Origin: Microbacterium azadirachtae
GTDB taxonomy: Bacteria; Actinomycetota; Actinomycetes; Actinomycetales; Microbacteriaceae
NCBI RefSeq assembly: GCF_000956505.1
Contig: NZ_JYIX01000038.1
Coordinates: 248,001 to 312,000 of the forward strand
Direction: 5' to 3'
DNA length: 64,000 nt
Part shown: piece by piece, positions 52,062 through 62,567 of the stretch
How the letters are laid out: each line of letters opens with the position of its first letter
Position numbering within the stretch: position 1 is the stretch's first letter
Program-made: the position numbers and the translations under genes
Notes under the pieces: generated by a model
The model's database searches: none
Seen by the model: the letters and a program-made list of their open reading frames with translations, nothing else
Told to the model about the DNA's origin: nothing

Positions 52062-53495
52062 TCAACGCGGCGTGCGCATCCATTCCTCGATTCCGGTCGC
52101 GTCGATCGGGAGGGCGGAGGACAGCACTTCGGCGCCCGTGCCGGTGATGAGGACATCGTCCTCCAACCGCACACCGATGCCTCGCAGCTCGGGCGGGAGC
52201 GATTCGTCGAACGCGTGGAAGTAGAGTCCCGGCTCGACCGCGAGCACCATCCCGTCGCGCATCGCGGAGCCCTGATACGCCGCGTACCCCGAGGACGCGC
52301 AGTCGTGCACGTCGAGCCCGACGTGATGGCCCACGCCGCACACGATGAACCGCCGGTGTTGCTGCCCGTCGGGTGACATGGCCTCATCCACCGAGACATC
52401 GAGCAGACCCCAGTCGTGCAGCCCCTGGGCGAGTACCTCCATGCTCGCCACGTGGAAATCGCTCCACGCCCGTCCGGGGCCCACAGCGGCGAGAGCGGCG
52501 CGGTGCGCGCGCTCCACCAGATCGTGCACCTGCCGCTGCACAGCGGTGAAAGATCCCGACGCGGGGAACGTCCGGGTGATGTCGGCGGTGTACCCGGTGC
52601 GCTCTTCCACTCCCATGTCCAGCAGCAGCGCGGCTTCGGGATCAACGGCCCCCTCCGCGCGCACCCAGTGCAGAATCGAGGCGCGCGCACCGGATCCGAC
52701 GATCGTGGCGTAGCCAGGACCGTTGCCCGCGGTCCGCGCGTGGCGGTCGAACGTGCCCTGCAGCCAACGCTCCCCTCCCCCGGCGATCGCCGTCGGGATC
52801 TCCCCCACGGTCGCCGCGAACCCCGCGACCGTGTGGTCCACGGCCGCGCGCAGCTGCGCGATCTCCCACGGATCCTTGATCATGCGCAGCTCGGAGAGCG
52901 TCCTGGCAAGCTCCGTCGACCGCGGTACCGAAGCGATGCCGGGGGACGCCGTGCCTGCGAGCTGCAGGGTGCCTTCGTCGACGTGGAGCTCCTCGAGCGG
53001 CCGAGTGCGGAGCGACAGCGCCTCCGCATACTCCGCGAGCCCCGGCATCGGGCCGACCCACAGCTCGCCGCGCAGCGCGGAGGCGAAGAAGCCCTCGTCA
53101 CCCGGGCGGAACGGCGCCGGCAGGTAGAGGACCGCGACATGACCGCTCCCCGCCGGCTCCATCACGAGGACCGCATCCTCGATCGGTGCGCCGACAAGCC
53201 ACAGGAAGTCACTGTCGGCGCGGAACTCATAGACAGTGTCGTTCGCACGCACAGGCGCCCGTCCCGCGCCCACCGAGAGCCGTCGGCCTGGCAGTGCTTC
53301 CGAGAGCCGCGCGCGGTGCGCCGCGGCGGCCGCTGCAGCCCCCGGCGTCAGCGCCGGGGAGCGATCCGGATCCCCCCAGCCAGCGCCCATCGTGCGGACG
53401 AAGCCGGGCGCGAGCGTCAGCCGTGGCATGCGCGGATCGCGTTCTTCTGGCACGGGCATCGACGCGGACGGGGCGTGGCTGTGGTCGAGGGACAT
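52062..53495 (-). CDS. pepP: Aminopeptidase P family (Xaa-Pro) metallopeptidase
   Basis: The 477-residue protein has the N-terminal creatinase-like domain and a C-terminal pita-bread domain with all metal ligands: Asp in LLLDMGVEERTGYTADITRT (two), His in GVGHHVGLDVHD, Glu in AVEPGLYF and Glu in RLEDDVLIT. Such enzymes release the N-terminal residue before proline. It is 51 bp downstream of the dipeptide permease gene, which suggests it processes imported proline peptides. Confidence 0.92.
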   Translation of the reverse strand: MSLDHSHAPSASMPVPEERDPRMPRLTLAPGFVRTMGAGWGDPDRSPALTPGAAAAAAAHRARLSEALPGRRLSVGAGRAPVRANDTVYEFRADSDFLWLVGAPIEDAVLVMEPAGSGHVAVLYLPAPFRPGDEGFFASALRGELWVGPMPGLAEYAEALSLRTRPLEELHVDEGTLQLAGTASPGIASVPRSTELARTLSELRMIKDPWEIAQLRAAVDHTVAGFAATVGEIPTAIAGGGERWLQGTFDRHARTAGNGPGYATIVGSGARASILHWVRAEGAVDPEAALLLDMGVEERTGYTADITRTFPASGSFTAVQRQVHDLVERAHRAALAAVGPGRAWSDFHVASMEVLAQGLHDWGLLDVSVDEAMSPDGQQHRRFIVCGVGHHVGLDVHDCASSGYAAYQGSAMRDGMVLAVEPGLYFHAFDESLPPELRGIGVRLEDDVLITGTGAEVLSSALPIDATGIEEWMRTPR

Positions 53496-53546
53496 TCGTT
53501 CTCCTTCGGGAATCGAGAGGATGCGCCGGGGCGCGGCAGGATCAGT

Positions 53547-54512
53547 TCAGCGTCCGGCAGTGCGCACGCGGGAGTCCATGACGGCGTAGAGCACGTCCAC
53601 GACCAGGTTCGACACGACGACGAAGAACCCGCCGAGCAGCACGATCGCGATCACGACCGGCCGGTCCTGCATCGCGACGCTCGTGACGGCGAGGCTTCCG
53701 ACCCCGAGAAGCCCGAAGACCTGCTCGATCACGATGACACCGCCCAGCATGAGACCGATGTCGATCCCGAGCTGCGTGACCAGCGGCGGCATCGCGCTGC
53801 GGAACGCGTGCGTATAGGTCACCCGACGTTCGGTGAGGCCCTTGGCACGGGCGGTGCGGATGTAGTCCTGGCCGAGCACCTCGAGCATCTGTCCCCTGGT
53901 GAGACGCGCGTAGACGGCGGCGACCACGAGCGCGAGCGTCAGCCAGGGCAGCGCGAGGTGCCACGCCCATCCGAGCGGGTCGTCGACGAAGGGGACGTAG
54001 CCTCCTGGCGGGAACAGCTGCAGCCCCGCTTTGGACGGGAGGAAGTAGAGCAGGTACAGCGCCATCATGCCGAGCACGAAGGTCGGGAAGCTGATACCCA
54101 CGATCGCGAAGGCCTGCCCGACGCGGTCGCGCACGGAACCAGGATGTTTGGCAGAGGCGATGCCGATCGGGATCCCGATCGCGAGCCAGAGGATCACCGC
54201 GCCGAACACGAGCGACAGCGTCACCGGGATGCGAGAGAGCAGCAGGTCCGCGACCGGCAGGTTCGAGCGGTACGAGTAGCCGAGATCGCCGTGCAGCAGG
54301 TTTCCGATGAAGCGCAGGTACTGCACATAGATGGGCTGGTCGAGCCCGAGCTTCATGCGGATCTGCGCCATCAGCTCCTCCGTCGCCTTGTCGCCGGCGA
54401 TGATCCGAGCAGGATCGGAGGGCGTCACGTAGAACAGGAAGAACACGAACACACTGAGCAGGAACAGCACGAGGATCCCGAACAGCACGCGGGAGACGAT
54501 GAACTTCGTCAT
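53547..54512 (-). CDS. Dipeptide/oligopeptide ABC transporter permease (DppB-like)
   Basis: The 321-residue protein has six hydrophobic segments and the DppB/OppB pattern: an N-terminal helix with VFVFFLFYVTPSDPARII, RSNLPVADLLLSRIPVTLSL, and the EAA-type loop YIRTARAKGLTERRVTYTHA. It overlaps the DppC-like gene by four bases. It forms the channel with that protein. Confidence 0.94.
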   Translation of the reverse strand: MTKFIVSRVLFGILVLFLLSVFVFFLFYVTPSDPARIIAGDKATEELMAQIRMKLGLDQPIYVQYLRFIGNLLHGDLGYSYRSNLPVADLLLSRIPVTLSLVFGAVILWLAIGIPIGIASAKHPGSVRDRVGQAFAIVGISFPTFVLGMMALYLLYFLPSKAGLQLFPPGGYVPFVDDPLGWAWHLALPWLTLALVVAAVYARLTRGQMLEVLGQDYIRTARAKGLTERRVTYTHAFRSAMPPLVTQLGIDIGLMLGGVIVIEQVFGLLGVGSLAVTSVAMQDRPVVIAIVLLGGFFVVVSNLVVDVLYAVMDSRVRTAGR

Positions 54513-55455
54513 CTGCGGGCTCCTCCCTTGCGGCCGGACGGATCCAGCGCATCGCGCAGTCCGTCGCCGAACAGGTTGAACGAGAGCGTCAGGGCGAGCA
54601 GTGCCGTGCCGGGCACGACGACCATCCACCACGCGACGAGGTAGAGCGAGCCGTTCGCGGCATCCGCGAGCATGTTGCCCCAGCTCGCGGTCGGAGGCAC
54701 GATCCCGAGTCCGAGGAAGGACAGCGTCGCCTCGAACACGATCGCCGACGGGATCATCAGCGTGGTGTACACGATGATGGGAACGACAAGGTTGGGCACG
54801 ATGTCGCGGACCATGATCGCCCAGCGCGACGCACCGAGCGATCGCGCGGCCTCCACGAACTCACGGTGGCGCAGCGCGATCACCTGTCCGCGGATGATGC
54901 GGGCCAGCCCCGTCCAGCTGAAGAAGACGATCACCGCGATCGAGAGCGACAGGCTCGGACCGAGCACCGACACGAGCGCGATCGCGCACAGCAGGAACGG
55001 CACGCTCATGACGAGGTCGGTGATGCGGCTGAGGATCGTGTCGACCGGGCCCCCGAGGAATCCGGAGACGAGGCCGACGACGACGCCGATCACCGAAGCG
55101 ATGATCGAGGCGACCACGCCCACGAGAAGGGAGACCTGCGCGCCGTAGGCGAGCCGGACCAGAACGTCGCGGCCGAGCTGATCGGCCCCCAGGAGGAAGT
55201 CGCCGGACGGTCCGACAGGGATTCCGTCCGGGCTGAGCCCCGTGTCGCGGAACTGATCGTTCGGGCCGTGCCCGGTCCAGGTCGCGATGAGCGGCGCGCA
55301 CAGTGCGAACAGCACGATGAGCACGATCATCGCGGCCGATGCGATGCTCGCCGGATCCCGGCGCAAGCGCTGCAGCGTCAGGTACCAGGAGCCGCGCAGT
55401 TGCACGTCGGCGGAGCTGCGGGCGGCGATCGCCGCCGTGCGGGGGGTCACGAGCT

Positions 55456-55459
<4 letters not shown>
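54509..55459 (-). CDS. Dipeptide/oligopeptide ABC transporter permease (DppC-like)
   Basis: The 316-residue protein has a DppC layout: N-terminal helix, a periplasm-facing segment HLLGADQLGRDVL-like (DFLLGADQLGRDVLVRLAYG) and the EAA loop FVEAARSLGASRWAIMVRDI. The start at 55459 overlaps the ATPase gene stop (ATGA). The frame is open upstream but out of family. Confidence 0.94.
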
Positions 55460-57288
<1,829 letters not shown>

Positions 57289-57358
57289 CGCGCTCTCCTC
57301 TCTGCTCCGGTGGAACGGCGCGGACGCTGCCGCGCCGTTCCACCGGGTACGCCGTCTG

Positions 57359-59128
57359 TTACTTGGTCAGCCAGAGGTTGGTCCAGTCGCCGTTCTGGCT
57401 CTGCGCGTAGAAGTCGAAGCCCGCGACGCGATCGGAGTGGTACTTGGCGCCCTTGCGGTACGCGACGCTGACGATCGGCGCCTCCTCCATGACCGCCTGG
57501 TCGACCTGATGCCAGAGCGCGCCAGCTTCTTCGGTCGTCGATGCGGACAGCGCCTCGGTGGCGAGCTTGTCGGCCTTGTCGCTGTTGTAGTCGACGTAGT
57601 TGTACGTCTGCGGCGTGCCCGTGAACGTGAACTGAGGCTGGAAGACGCTGCGTGCTGCTCCGCCCTGCCAGTCCGGCGACCAGCCGACGAAGGCGACGTC
57701 CCAGGCACCCGAGGTGGCGTTGTCCGGGTTGGTCATGAAGTTCGCGTAGTAGTCCGTCGGCGGGACCGGCGTCAGTTCGAGCGTGATGCCGGACTTCTTC
57801 AGACTCTCCTGCACGGTCTGCGCGATGTTCGGCTGAACACCCAGATTGCGGTACGGCATCTTGAGCGTCACTCCGTTCGGGAAACCTGCCTCGGCGAGCA
57901 GCTGCTTGGCCTTGGCCGGGTCGCCCTTGGCGTCCTTGCTCGGGAACGGGTCATACGCCTTGTAGCCGAGGACACCGGGTCCGAAGATCCCGTTCGTGAC
58001 GCCCGCGACCTCGGATCCGCCCAGGACCTGCACGACCGCGGCCTTGTCGACGGCGTAGTTCAGCGCCTCGCGCACCTTGATGTTCGCGAGGGCACCGCCG
58101 TTGTTCGGAGACTTGGTGTTGATCCAGATGAACTGGTCCACCGCCCCGTTCTCCACGAACTGCAGCTTCTTGTCCCCCGCGGCCTTCAGCTGGGAGATGT
58201 TCGCGATGCTCGGCGCCAGGTCGAAGAGCACATCCGCCGACCCTGCCTGCAGCTGCTGCATCGCGGCGTCGCCCTCGACGCCCATCGTCATCTCGATGCC
58301 GTCGACGTTCGCCGTCCGCAACGGGTCACCGGACGCCTTCCAGGACGGGTTGCGCTCGAGCACGAGCTTCGCATCTGGCGTGTATGACTTGATGCGGTAG
58401 GGACCCGAGGAGATGAAGTGCTGCCGGTACTCCGGGGAATCGGGAACGTAGTCCAGCACCTCGACGGGAGCCGGATCCGTCGAGTCCAGCGAGAGCATGT
58501 AGGGGAAGTCGCTCGCCGGCTCGGTGAGGTGGAATTCGACGGTCTTGTCGTCCACGGCCTTGATGCCGCTGATCGGGTTCGCCTCGACATAGGCCTTCAT
58601 GGCCGCCGGGGCCGGATCGACCTTCGCGAACCCGGCGCAGAACTCGGCCATGCCCGCGATGAGGTTCTGGAAGTAGCCGAGCTGCGCCCCCGAGATCACA
58701 GGATTGCAGAGGCGCTGGAAGCCGCGGGCCACGTCGCCCGCGACGATCGGACGCGCGCCGCTCGGTGCGTCCCACGTGATCCCGTCCCGGAGCGTCACGG
58801 TATACGTCAGTCCGTCCGCGCTCGGCTTCGGGACCTCGGTCGCGAGATCCGGCTGCAGCTCGATGCGGGTCTTCGCATCGCTCGAGGCCTTGTAGCTGAC
58901 GAGCGGACGGGCGATCGCGCGCATGACGTTGTAGGTGGGCACGTAGGCGGTGAGCTGCGGGTCGTAGTGATCCAGATCGCCCTTCGCGAGAACCTTGAGC
59001 ACCCCGCCCTTGTGGGGTGTCCCTGCGGCGCCCGTGGCGTCGCCTCCACCTCCCGCGGAGCATCCGGTCGTGAGGACGGCCGCTGCAACGATGAGCGCAG
59101 CAGCAGCGCTGAATCTGGATTTCACCAT
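57359..59128 (-). CDS. Peptide ABC transporter substrate-binding lipoprotein
   Basis: The 589-residue protein has a lipoprotein signal with lipobox LTTGC (about Cys23), then the SBP_bac_5 fold: KGGVLKVLAKGDLDHYDPQL, LQPDLATEVPKPSADGLTYT and REALNYAVDKAAVVQVLGGS. It should bind di- or oligopeptides at the cell surface. The ATG at 59128 follows AAAGG. It is the first gene of the importer operon, divergent from the catabolic genes. Confidence 0.95.
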   Translation of the reverse strand: MVKSRFSAAAALIVAAAVLTTGCSAGGGGDATGAAGTPHKGGVLKVLAKGDLDHYDPQLTAYVPTYNVMRAIARPLVSYKASSDAKTRIELQPDLATEVPKPSADGLTYTVTLRDGITWDAPSGARPIVAGDVARGFQRLCNPVISGAQLGYFQNLIAGMAEFCAGFAKVDPAPAAMKAYVEANPISGIKAVDDKTVEFHLTEPASDFPYMLSLDSTDPAPVEVLDYVPDSPEYRQHFISSGPYRIKSYTPDAKLVLERNPSWKASGDPLRTANVDGIEMTMGVEGDAAMQQLQAGSADVLFDLAPSIANISQLKAAGDKKLQFVENGAVDQFIWINTKSPNNGGALANIKVREALNYAVDKAAVVQVLGGSEVAGVTNGIFGPGVLGYKAYDPFPSKDAKGDPAKAKQLLAEAGFPNGVTLKMPYRNLGVQPNIAQTVQESLKKSGITLELTPVPPTDYYANFMTNPDNATSGAWDVAFVGWSPDWQGGAARSVFQPQFTFTGTPQTYNYVDYNSDKADKLATEALSASTTEEAGALWHQVDQAVMEEAPIVSVAYRKGAKYHSDRVAGFDFYAQSQNGDWTNLWLTK

Positions 59129-59201
59129 GAGTCGCCTTTGATTCTCGGGTGGCACGTCGTCCCGGAGCGGGAGGCGACGCTCAGGCCGACCTCGTCGTCC
59201 T

Positions 59202-59223
59202 GATGTGTGACATATTACACATC
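59202..59223. promoter_or_regulatory. Palindromic operator in the divergent promoter region
   Basis: GATGTGT (59202-59208) and ACACATC (59217-59223) flank an AT-rich centre with further symmetric bases, a 22-bp palindrome of the kind bound by GntR/FadR-type regulators. It lies between the importer operon (start 59128) and the catabolic operon (start 59242), so one regulator could control both. No regulator gene is in the window. Confidence 0.7.
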
Positions 59224-59241
59224 ACGCGCTAATGTGGAAGC

Positions 59242-60171
59242 ATGCCCGATGTCTTCGCCGATCTCACCCTCGTGTCCGCGTCAGCGCTCGCCGCACGCGT
59301 CGATATGGGCACCGCGATCGCCGCGATCGCGGCCGTGCTGCGCGGAGGCTTCGACCCCGAGCAGGACCTGCCGCGCATGGTGCTGGATGTGCCGAACGGA
59401 CAGCTGCTGCTCATGCCGGCCGCCGCGGACGGTGCCGTGGGGCAGAAGTTCGCATCGGTCGCGCCCGGCAATCCCGCGCACGGGCTCGACCGCATCCAGG
59501 CCGTGTACGTGCTCCTCGACGGCGAGACCCTCGCGCCGACCGCGATCCTGGACGGCACCGCCCTCACCGAGCTGCGAACGCCCGCGGTCTCGGCTGCGGG
59601 CCTCGATCTGCTCGCCGAACCAGAGGCCGGAGACCTGGTGGTGTTCGGCACGGGCCCCCAGGCGGTACGCCACGTCGAGGCGATCGCCGCGATCCGCCCG
59701 CTGCGCACCGTGCGTCTGATCGGGCGGGATGAGCAGCGACGCGCCGCCGCCGTCGCCGCCGCCGCCGCCTTCGCGCCACATGCGGAGGTCTCGGCAGGGT
59801 CGGTCTCAGATGTCGCCGCGGCAGATCTTCTCGTGTGCGCGACGAGTGCGTCCGAGCCGCTGTTCGCCTCGGGCCTGGTCCGCGACGACGCCGCGGTCGC
59901 CGCGATCGGATCCCACGAGGCGGGCAAGAGCGAGCTGGATCCGGCGTTGCTCGGACGAGGGCAGGTCGTCGTCGAGAGCCGGCGCGTGGCGCGGTCCGAG
60001 GCAGGCGACGTGATGCGCGCCGTCGCCGAAGGCGCACTGCGGGACGAGGACGTCGTGACCCTGCACGAGGTCTTCACCAGCGTCTTTCCCGTGGACAGGA
60101 CCCGCCCGCGCATTCTCAAGACCTGCGGCATGGGCTGGCAGGATCTCGTCATCGCCCGCCGTGCGCTCTAA
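59242..60171 (+). CDS. Ornithine cyclodeaminase/mu-crystallin family reductase
   Basis: The 309-residue protein has an NAD(P)-binding core with VVFGTGPQAVRHVEAIAAIR (about 136-155) and the family LMPAAADGAVGQKFASVAPGN region. Members include ornithine cyclodeaminase, alanine dehydrogenase and delta-1-pyrroline-2-carboxylate reductase. With a proline racemase/epimerase next to it, a pyrroline-2-carboxylate reductase role in proline or hydroxyproline catabolism is the best guess. It starts right beside the divergent operator. Confidence 0.8.
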   Translation: MPDVFADLTLVSASALAARVDMGTAIAAIAAVLRGGFDPEQDLPRMVLDVPNGQLLLMPAAADGAVGQKFASVAPGNPAHGLDRIQAVYVLLDGETLAPTAILDGTALTELRTPAVSAAGLDLLAEPEAGDLVVFGTGPQAVRHVEAIAAIRPLRTVRLIGRDEQRRAAAVAAAAAFAPHAEVSAGSVSDVAAADLLVCATSASEPLFASGLVRDDAAVAAIGSHEAGKSELDPALLGRGQVVVESRRVARSEAGDVMRAVAEGALRDEDVVTLHEVFTSVFPVDRTRPRILKTCGMGWQDLVIARRAL

Positions 60172-60235
60172 ATCCCGCGCTCGCGCTCTTCGGGCCGCCC
60201 GGCTCGTCCCATCACACGCTCGAGAGGAGCACTCC

Positions 60236-61237
60236 ATGGCCTGGACTTCCGGCACCGCACTCACCACCGAGGACTGGCACACCGCGGGAGAGCCGTTCCG
60301 CATCGTCGAAGGCGTGCCGACCCCTGGCGCCACCGTGGCGGAGCGCCGGGTGGCGGCGATGACCGGCGAAGCGGACGCCATACGGCGCTTCCTCTGCCTG
60401 GAACCTCGCGGCCACGATGACATGTACGGAGGCTTCCTCACTCCGCCCGACGACTCCGGCGCCGATCTCGGTGTGCTGTTCTGGCACAAGGACGGCTTCT
60501 CCACGGCGTGCGGGCACGGCACGATCGCGCTCGGAGCCTGGGCGGTCCGCACCGGTCGGGTCCCCTCGGATCCGGACGGCGAGACGACCGTGACGATCGA
60601 CGTGCCGAGCGGTCGCGTCCAGGCCCTCGTACGGCAGGAGAAGGGCCGGATCATCGAGGTCGTCTTCCGCAACGTCGAGTCGCGGGTGCTCGCGCGCGGC
60701 ATCTCGCTGACGACCTCGCTCGGGCGGGTCGACGTGGATCTGATCTTCGGCGGCGCCGTATACGCCACGCTGACCGCCTCCGCGGTCGGGCTGTCCGTGC
60801 TCCCGGAGCACACCGCCGACCTCATCCGCATCGGGCGCGAGATCAAGTGGGCGCTGAACGACCATCCGGCCGCTCAGCTCGACGACGCGCGGTTGAGCGG
60901 CGTGTACGGCACGATCCTGTTCGACGACCTCGGACGCACCGAACGCGGCCCCTGGCAGCGCAACGTCACCGTCTTCGCGGACGGCGAGGTGGACCGCAGT
61001 CCGTGCGGTTCCGGCACCGCGGCCCGCGTCGCGCTCCTCGCCGCGTCCGGCGCGCTCGGCGATGGCGAGGAGCTCACGCACGACTCGATCATCGGGACGC
61101 GCTTCCTCGCAACCGTCGCGGCCCGCACCCCGGACGGCGTGATCCCTGAGGTGCGCGGGCTCGCGCACCGGGTGGGATCGTGCACCTTCGACCTCGACGA
61201 CGGCGATCCGCTGCCCGAGGGCTTCAGCCTGCGCTGA
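60236..61237 (+). CDS. Proline racemase family, probably 4-hydroxyproline epimerase
   Basis: The 333-residue protein keeps both catalytic cysteines: Cys92 in STACGHGTIALG and Cys257 in DRSPCGSGTAAR. Two cysteines mark racemases and epimerases; the trans-3-hydroxyproline dehydratases of this family have Ser or Thr at one place. Proline racemase and 4-hydroxyproline epimerase cannot be separated by eye, but the ketoglutaric semialdehyde dehydrogenase-like neighbour favours the latter. AGAGGAG precedes the ATG at 60236. Second gene of the plus-strand operon. Confidence 0.87.
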   Translation: MAWTSGTALTTEDWHTAGEPFRIVEGVPTPGATVAERRVAAMTGEADAIRRFLCLEPRGHDDMYGGFLTPPDDSGADLGVLFWHKDGFSTACGHGTIALGAWAVRTGRVPSDPDGETTVTIDVPSGRVQALVRQEKGRIIEVVFRNVESRVLARGISLTTSLGRVDVDLIFGGAVYATLTASAVGLSVLPEHTADLIRIGREIKWALNDHPAAQLDDARLSGVYGTILFDDLGRTERGPWQRNVTVFADGEVDRSPCGSGTAARVALLAASGALGDGEELTHDSIIGTRFLATVAARTPDGVIPEVRGLAHRVGSCTFDLDDGDPLPEGFSLR

Positions 61238-61318
61238 CGCCGGGACGCCGTCGTATCGTGAAGCGTCCCGCTCCCCCTTCCATCCGCATCCCCATCCCCC
61301 CTGTGAAGGAGCATTCTC

Positions 61319-62503
61319 ATGCGCACCGGATCCCTCAGCATCCTCGGAGCAGCCGTCTGGAACGGCGACCGTTTCGAAGACCGCGACCTGCACATCATCC
61401 ACGGCGCCGTCGCCGATCGCCCTGCAGAGGGCGCGACGACCGTGGACGGCCGTGGCCGCTGGGTCATCCCCGGCCTCATCGATGCGCACTTCCACGCCTA
61501 CGCGACCAGCCAGGACGGGCTCGAGGACGAGCGCGGCCCGCTGAGCTTCGCGGCGATCAACGGCACCCGCCGGCTCGGCGCGGCGCTGCGCCGCGGCTTC
61601 ACCACCGTGCGCGACGTGGCAGGGGGCGACATCGGCCTCGCGCGCGCGATCGACGCGAACCTCTTCGACTCGCCGCGCTACCTGTTCACCGGCCCGGCGC
61701 TGAGCCAGACCGGCGGCCACGGGGATCCGCGCTCCGCGCACGTGGACATCTGCTTCAGCCATGGACACATGTGCGAGATCGTCGACGGCGTCGAGCCGCT
61801 GCGCCTCGCCGTGCGCAACCGGCTGCGCACGGGTGCGCACGCGATCAAGGTCATGACGTCCGGCGGCGTGTTCTCGCTCACGGATCCCATCCGGGTTCCG
61901 CAGTACTCCGCCGAGGAGCTGCGCGCCGTCGTCACCGAGGCGACGCGGCAGGGTTCCTATGTCGCCGCGCACGCCTATTCGTCCGAGGCCGTGCAGCACT
62001 CGATCGACAACGGGGTGCGCTCGATCGAGCACGGCAACCTCATCGACGCGTCGACCGCGGAGCGCATGGCCGCCGCCGGTGCTTACCTCGTGCCGACACT
62101 CGCCGCCTACGACGCCATGGACCGGCGCGGGGCGGGTATCGGCCTCAACGCCGTCTCGCTCGCGAAGAACGCCGAGGTGCTCTCGCACGGGCAGGAGGCG
62201 GTGCGCCTCGCGCTCGCCGCGGGCGTGCCCGTCGGATTCGGCACCGACCTCATGGGCGAACTCGAGGACGATCAGCTCTGCGGCGTGCGGCTGCAGGTCG
62301 AGGCGGGCGGCGCTGCGGCGACGCTGCACTCGATGACGACGGTCAACGCAGCCCTCATCCGGGACGACCGCGCGGGGCACCTCGGGCTCGGAGCGTACGG
62401 GGATGCCGTGCTGCTGACGGCCGACCCGCTCGCCGAGCCGGCGGCTCTGTGGGAGCAGGACGCACGGGGCCTCGTGGTGCGCGCGGGGCGCCCGATCGAC
62501 TGA
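61319..62503 (+). CDS. Metal-dependent amidohydrolase (prolidase-like)
   Basis: The 394-residue protein has an amidohydrolase barrel: PGLIDAHFHAY (two His), AIKVMTSGGVFS (bridging Lys), VAAHAYSSEA (His), SIEHGNLID (His) and GFGTDLMGE (Asp). The pattern matches the imidazolonepropionase-like and Xaa-Pro dipeptidase group. In this operon, cleavage of proline or hydroxyproline dipeptides would supply the epimerase. The substrate is inferred. AAGGAG precedes the ATG. Confidence 0.85.
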   Translation: MRTGSLSILGAAVWNGDRFEDRDLHIIHGAVADRPAEGATTVDGRGRWVIPGLIDAHFHAYATSQDGLEDERGPLSFAAINGTRRLGAALRRGFTTVRDVAGGDIGLARAIDANLFDSPRYLFTGPALSQTGGHGDPRSAHVDICFSHGHMCEIVDGVEPLRLAVRNRLRTGAHAIKVMTSGGVFSLTDPIRVPQYSAEELRAVVTEATRQGSYVAAHAYSSEAVQHSIDNGVRSIEHGNLIDASTAERMAAAGAYLVPTLAAYDAMDRRGAGIGLNAVSLAKNAEVLSHGQEAVRLALAAGVPVGFGTDLMGELEDDQLCGVRLQVEAGGAAATLHSMTTVNAALIRDDRAGHLGLGAYGDAVLLTADPLAEPAALWEQDARGLVVRAGRPID

Positions 62504-62515
62504 GACCGCTCAGAT

Positions 62516-62557
62516 CGAAAAGGCGGCCGCCCCCCTCATGGGGCGGCCGCCTTTTCG
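62516..62557. terminator. Bidirectional terminator between convergent operons
   Basis: A perfect 18-bp stem (62516-62533 with 62540-62557) with a 6-base loop carries AAAA on one arm and TTTT on the other. It lies 12 bp after the amidohydrolase stop and 10 bp before the aldehyde dehydrogenase stop on the other strand. Confidence 0.92.
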
Positions 62558-62567
62558 TGCTGACGGC

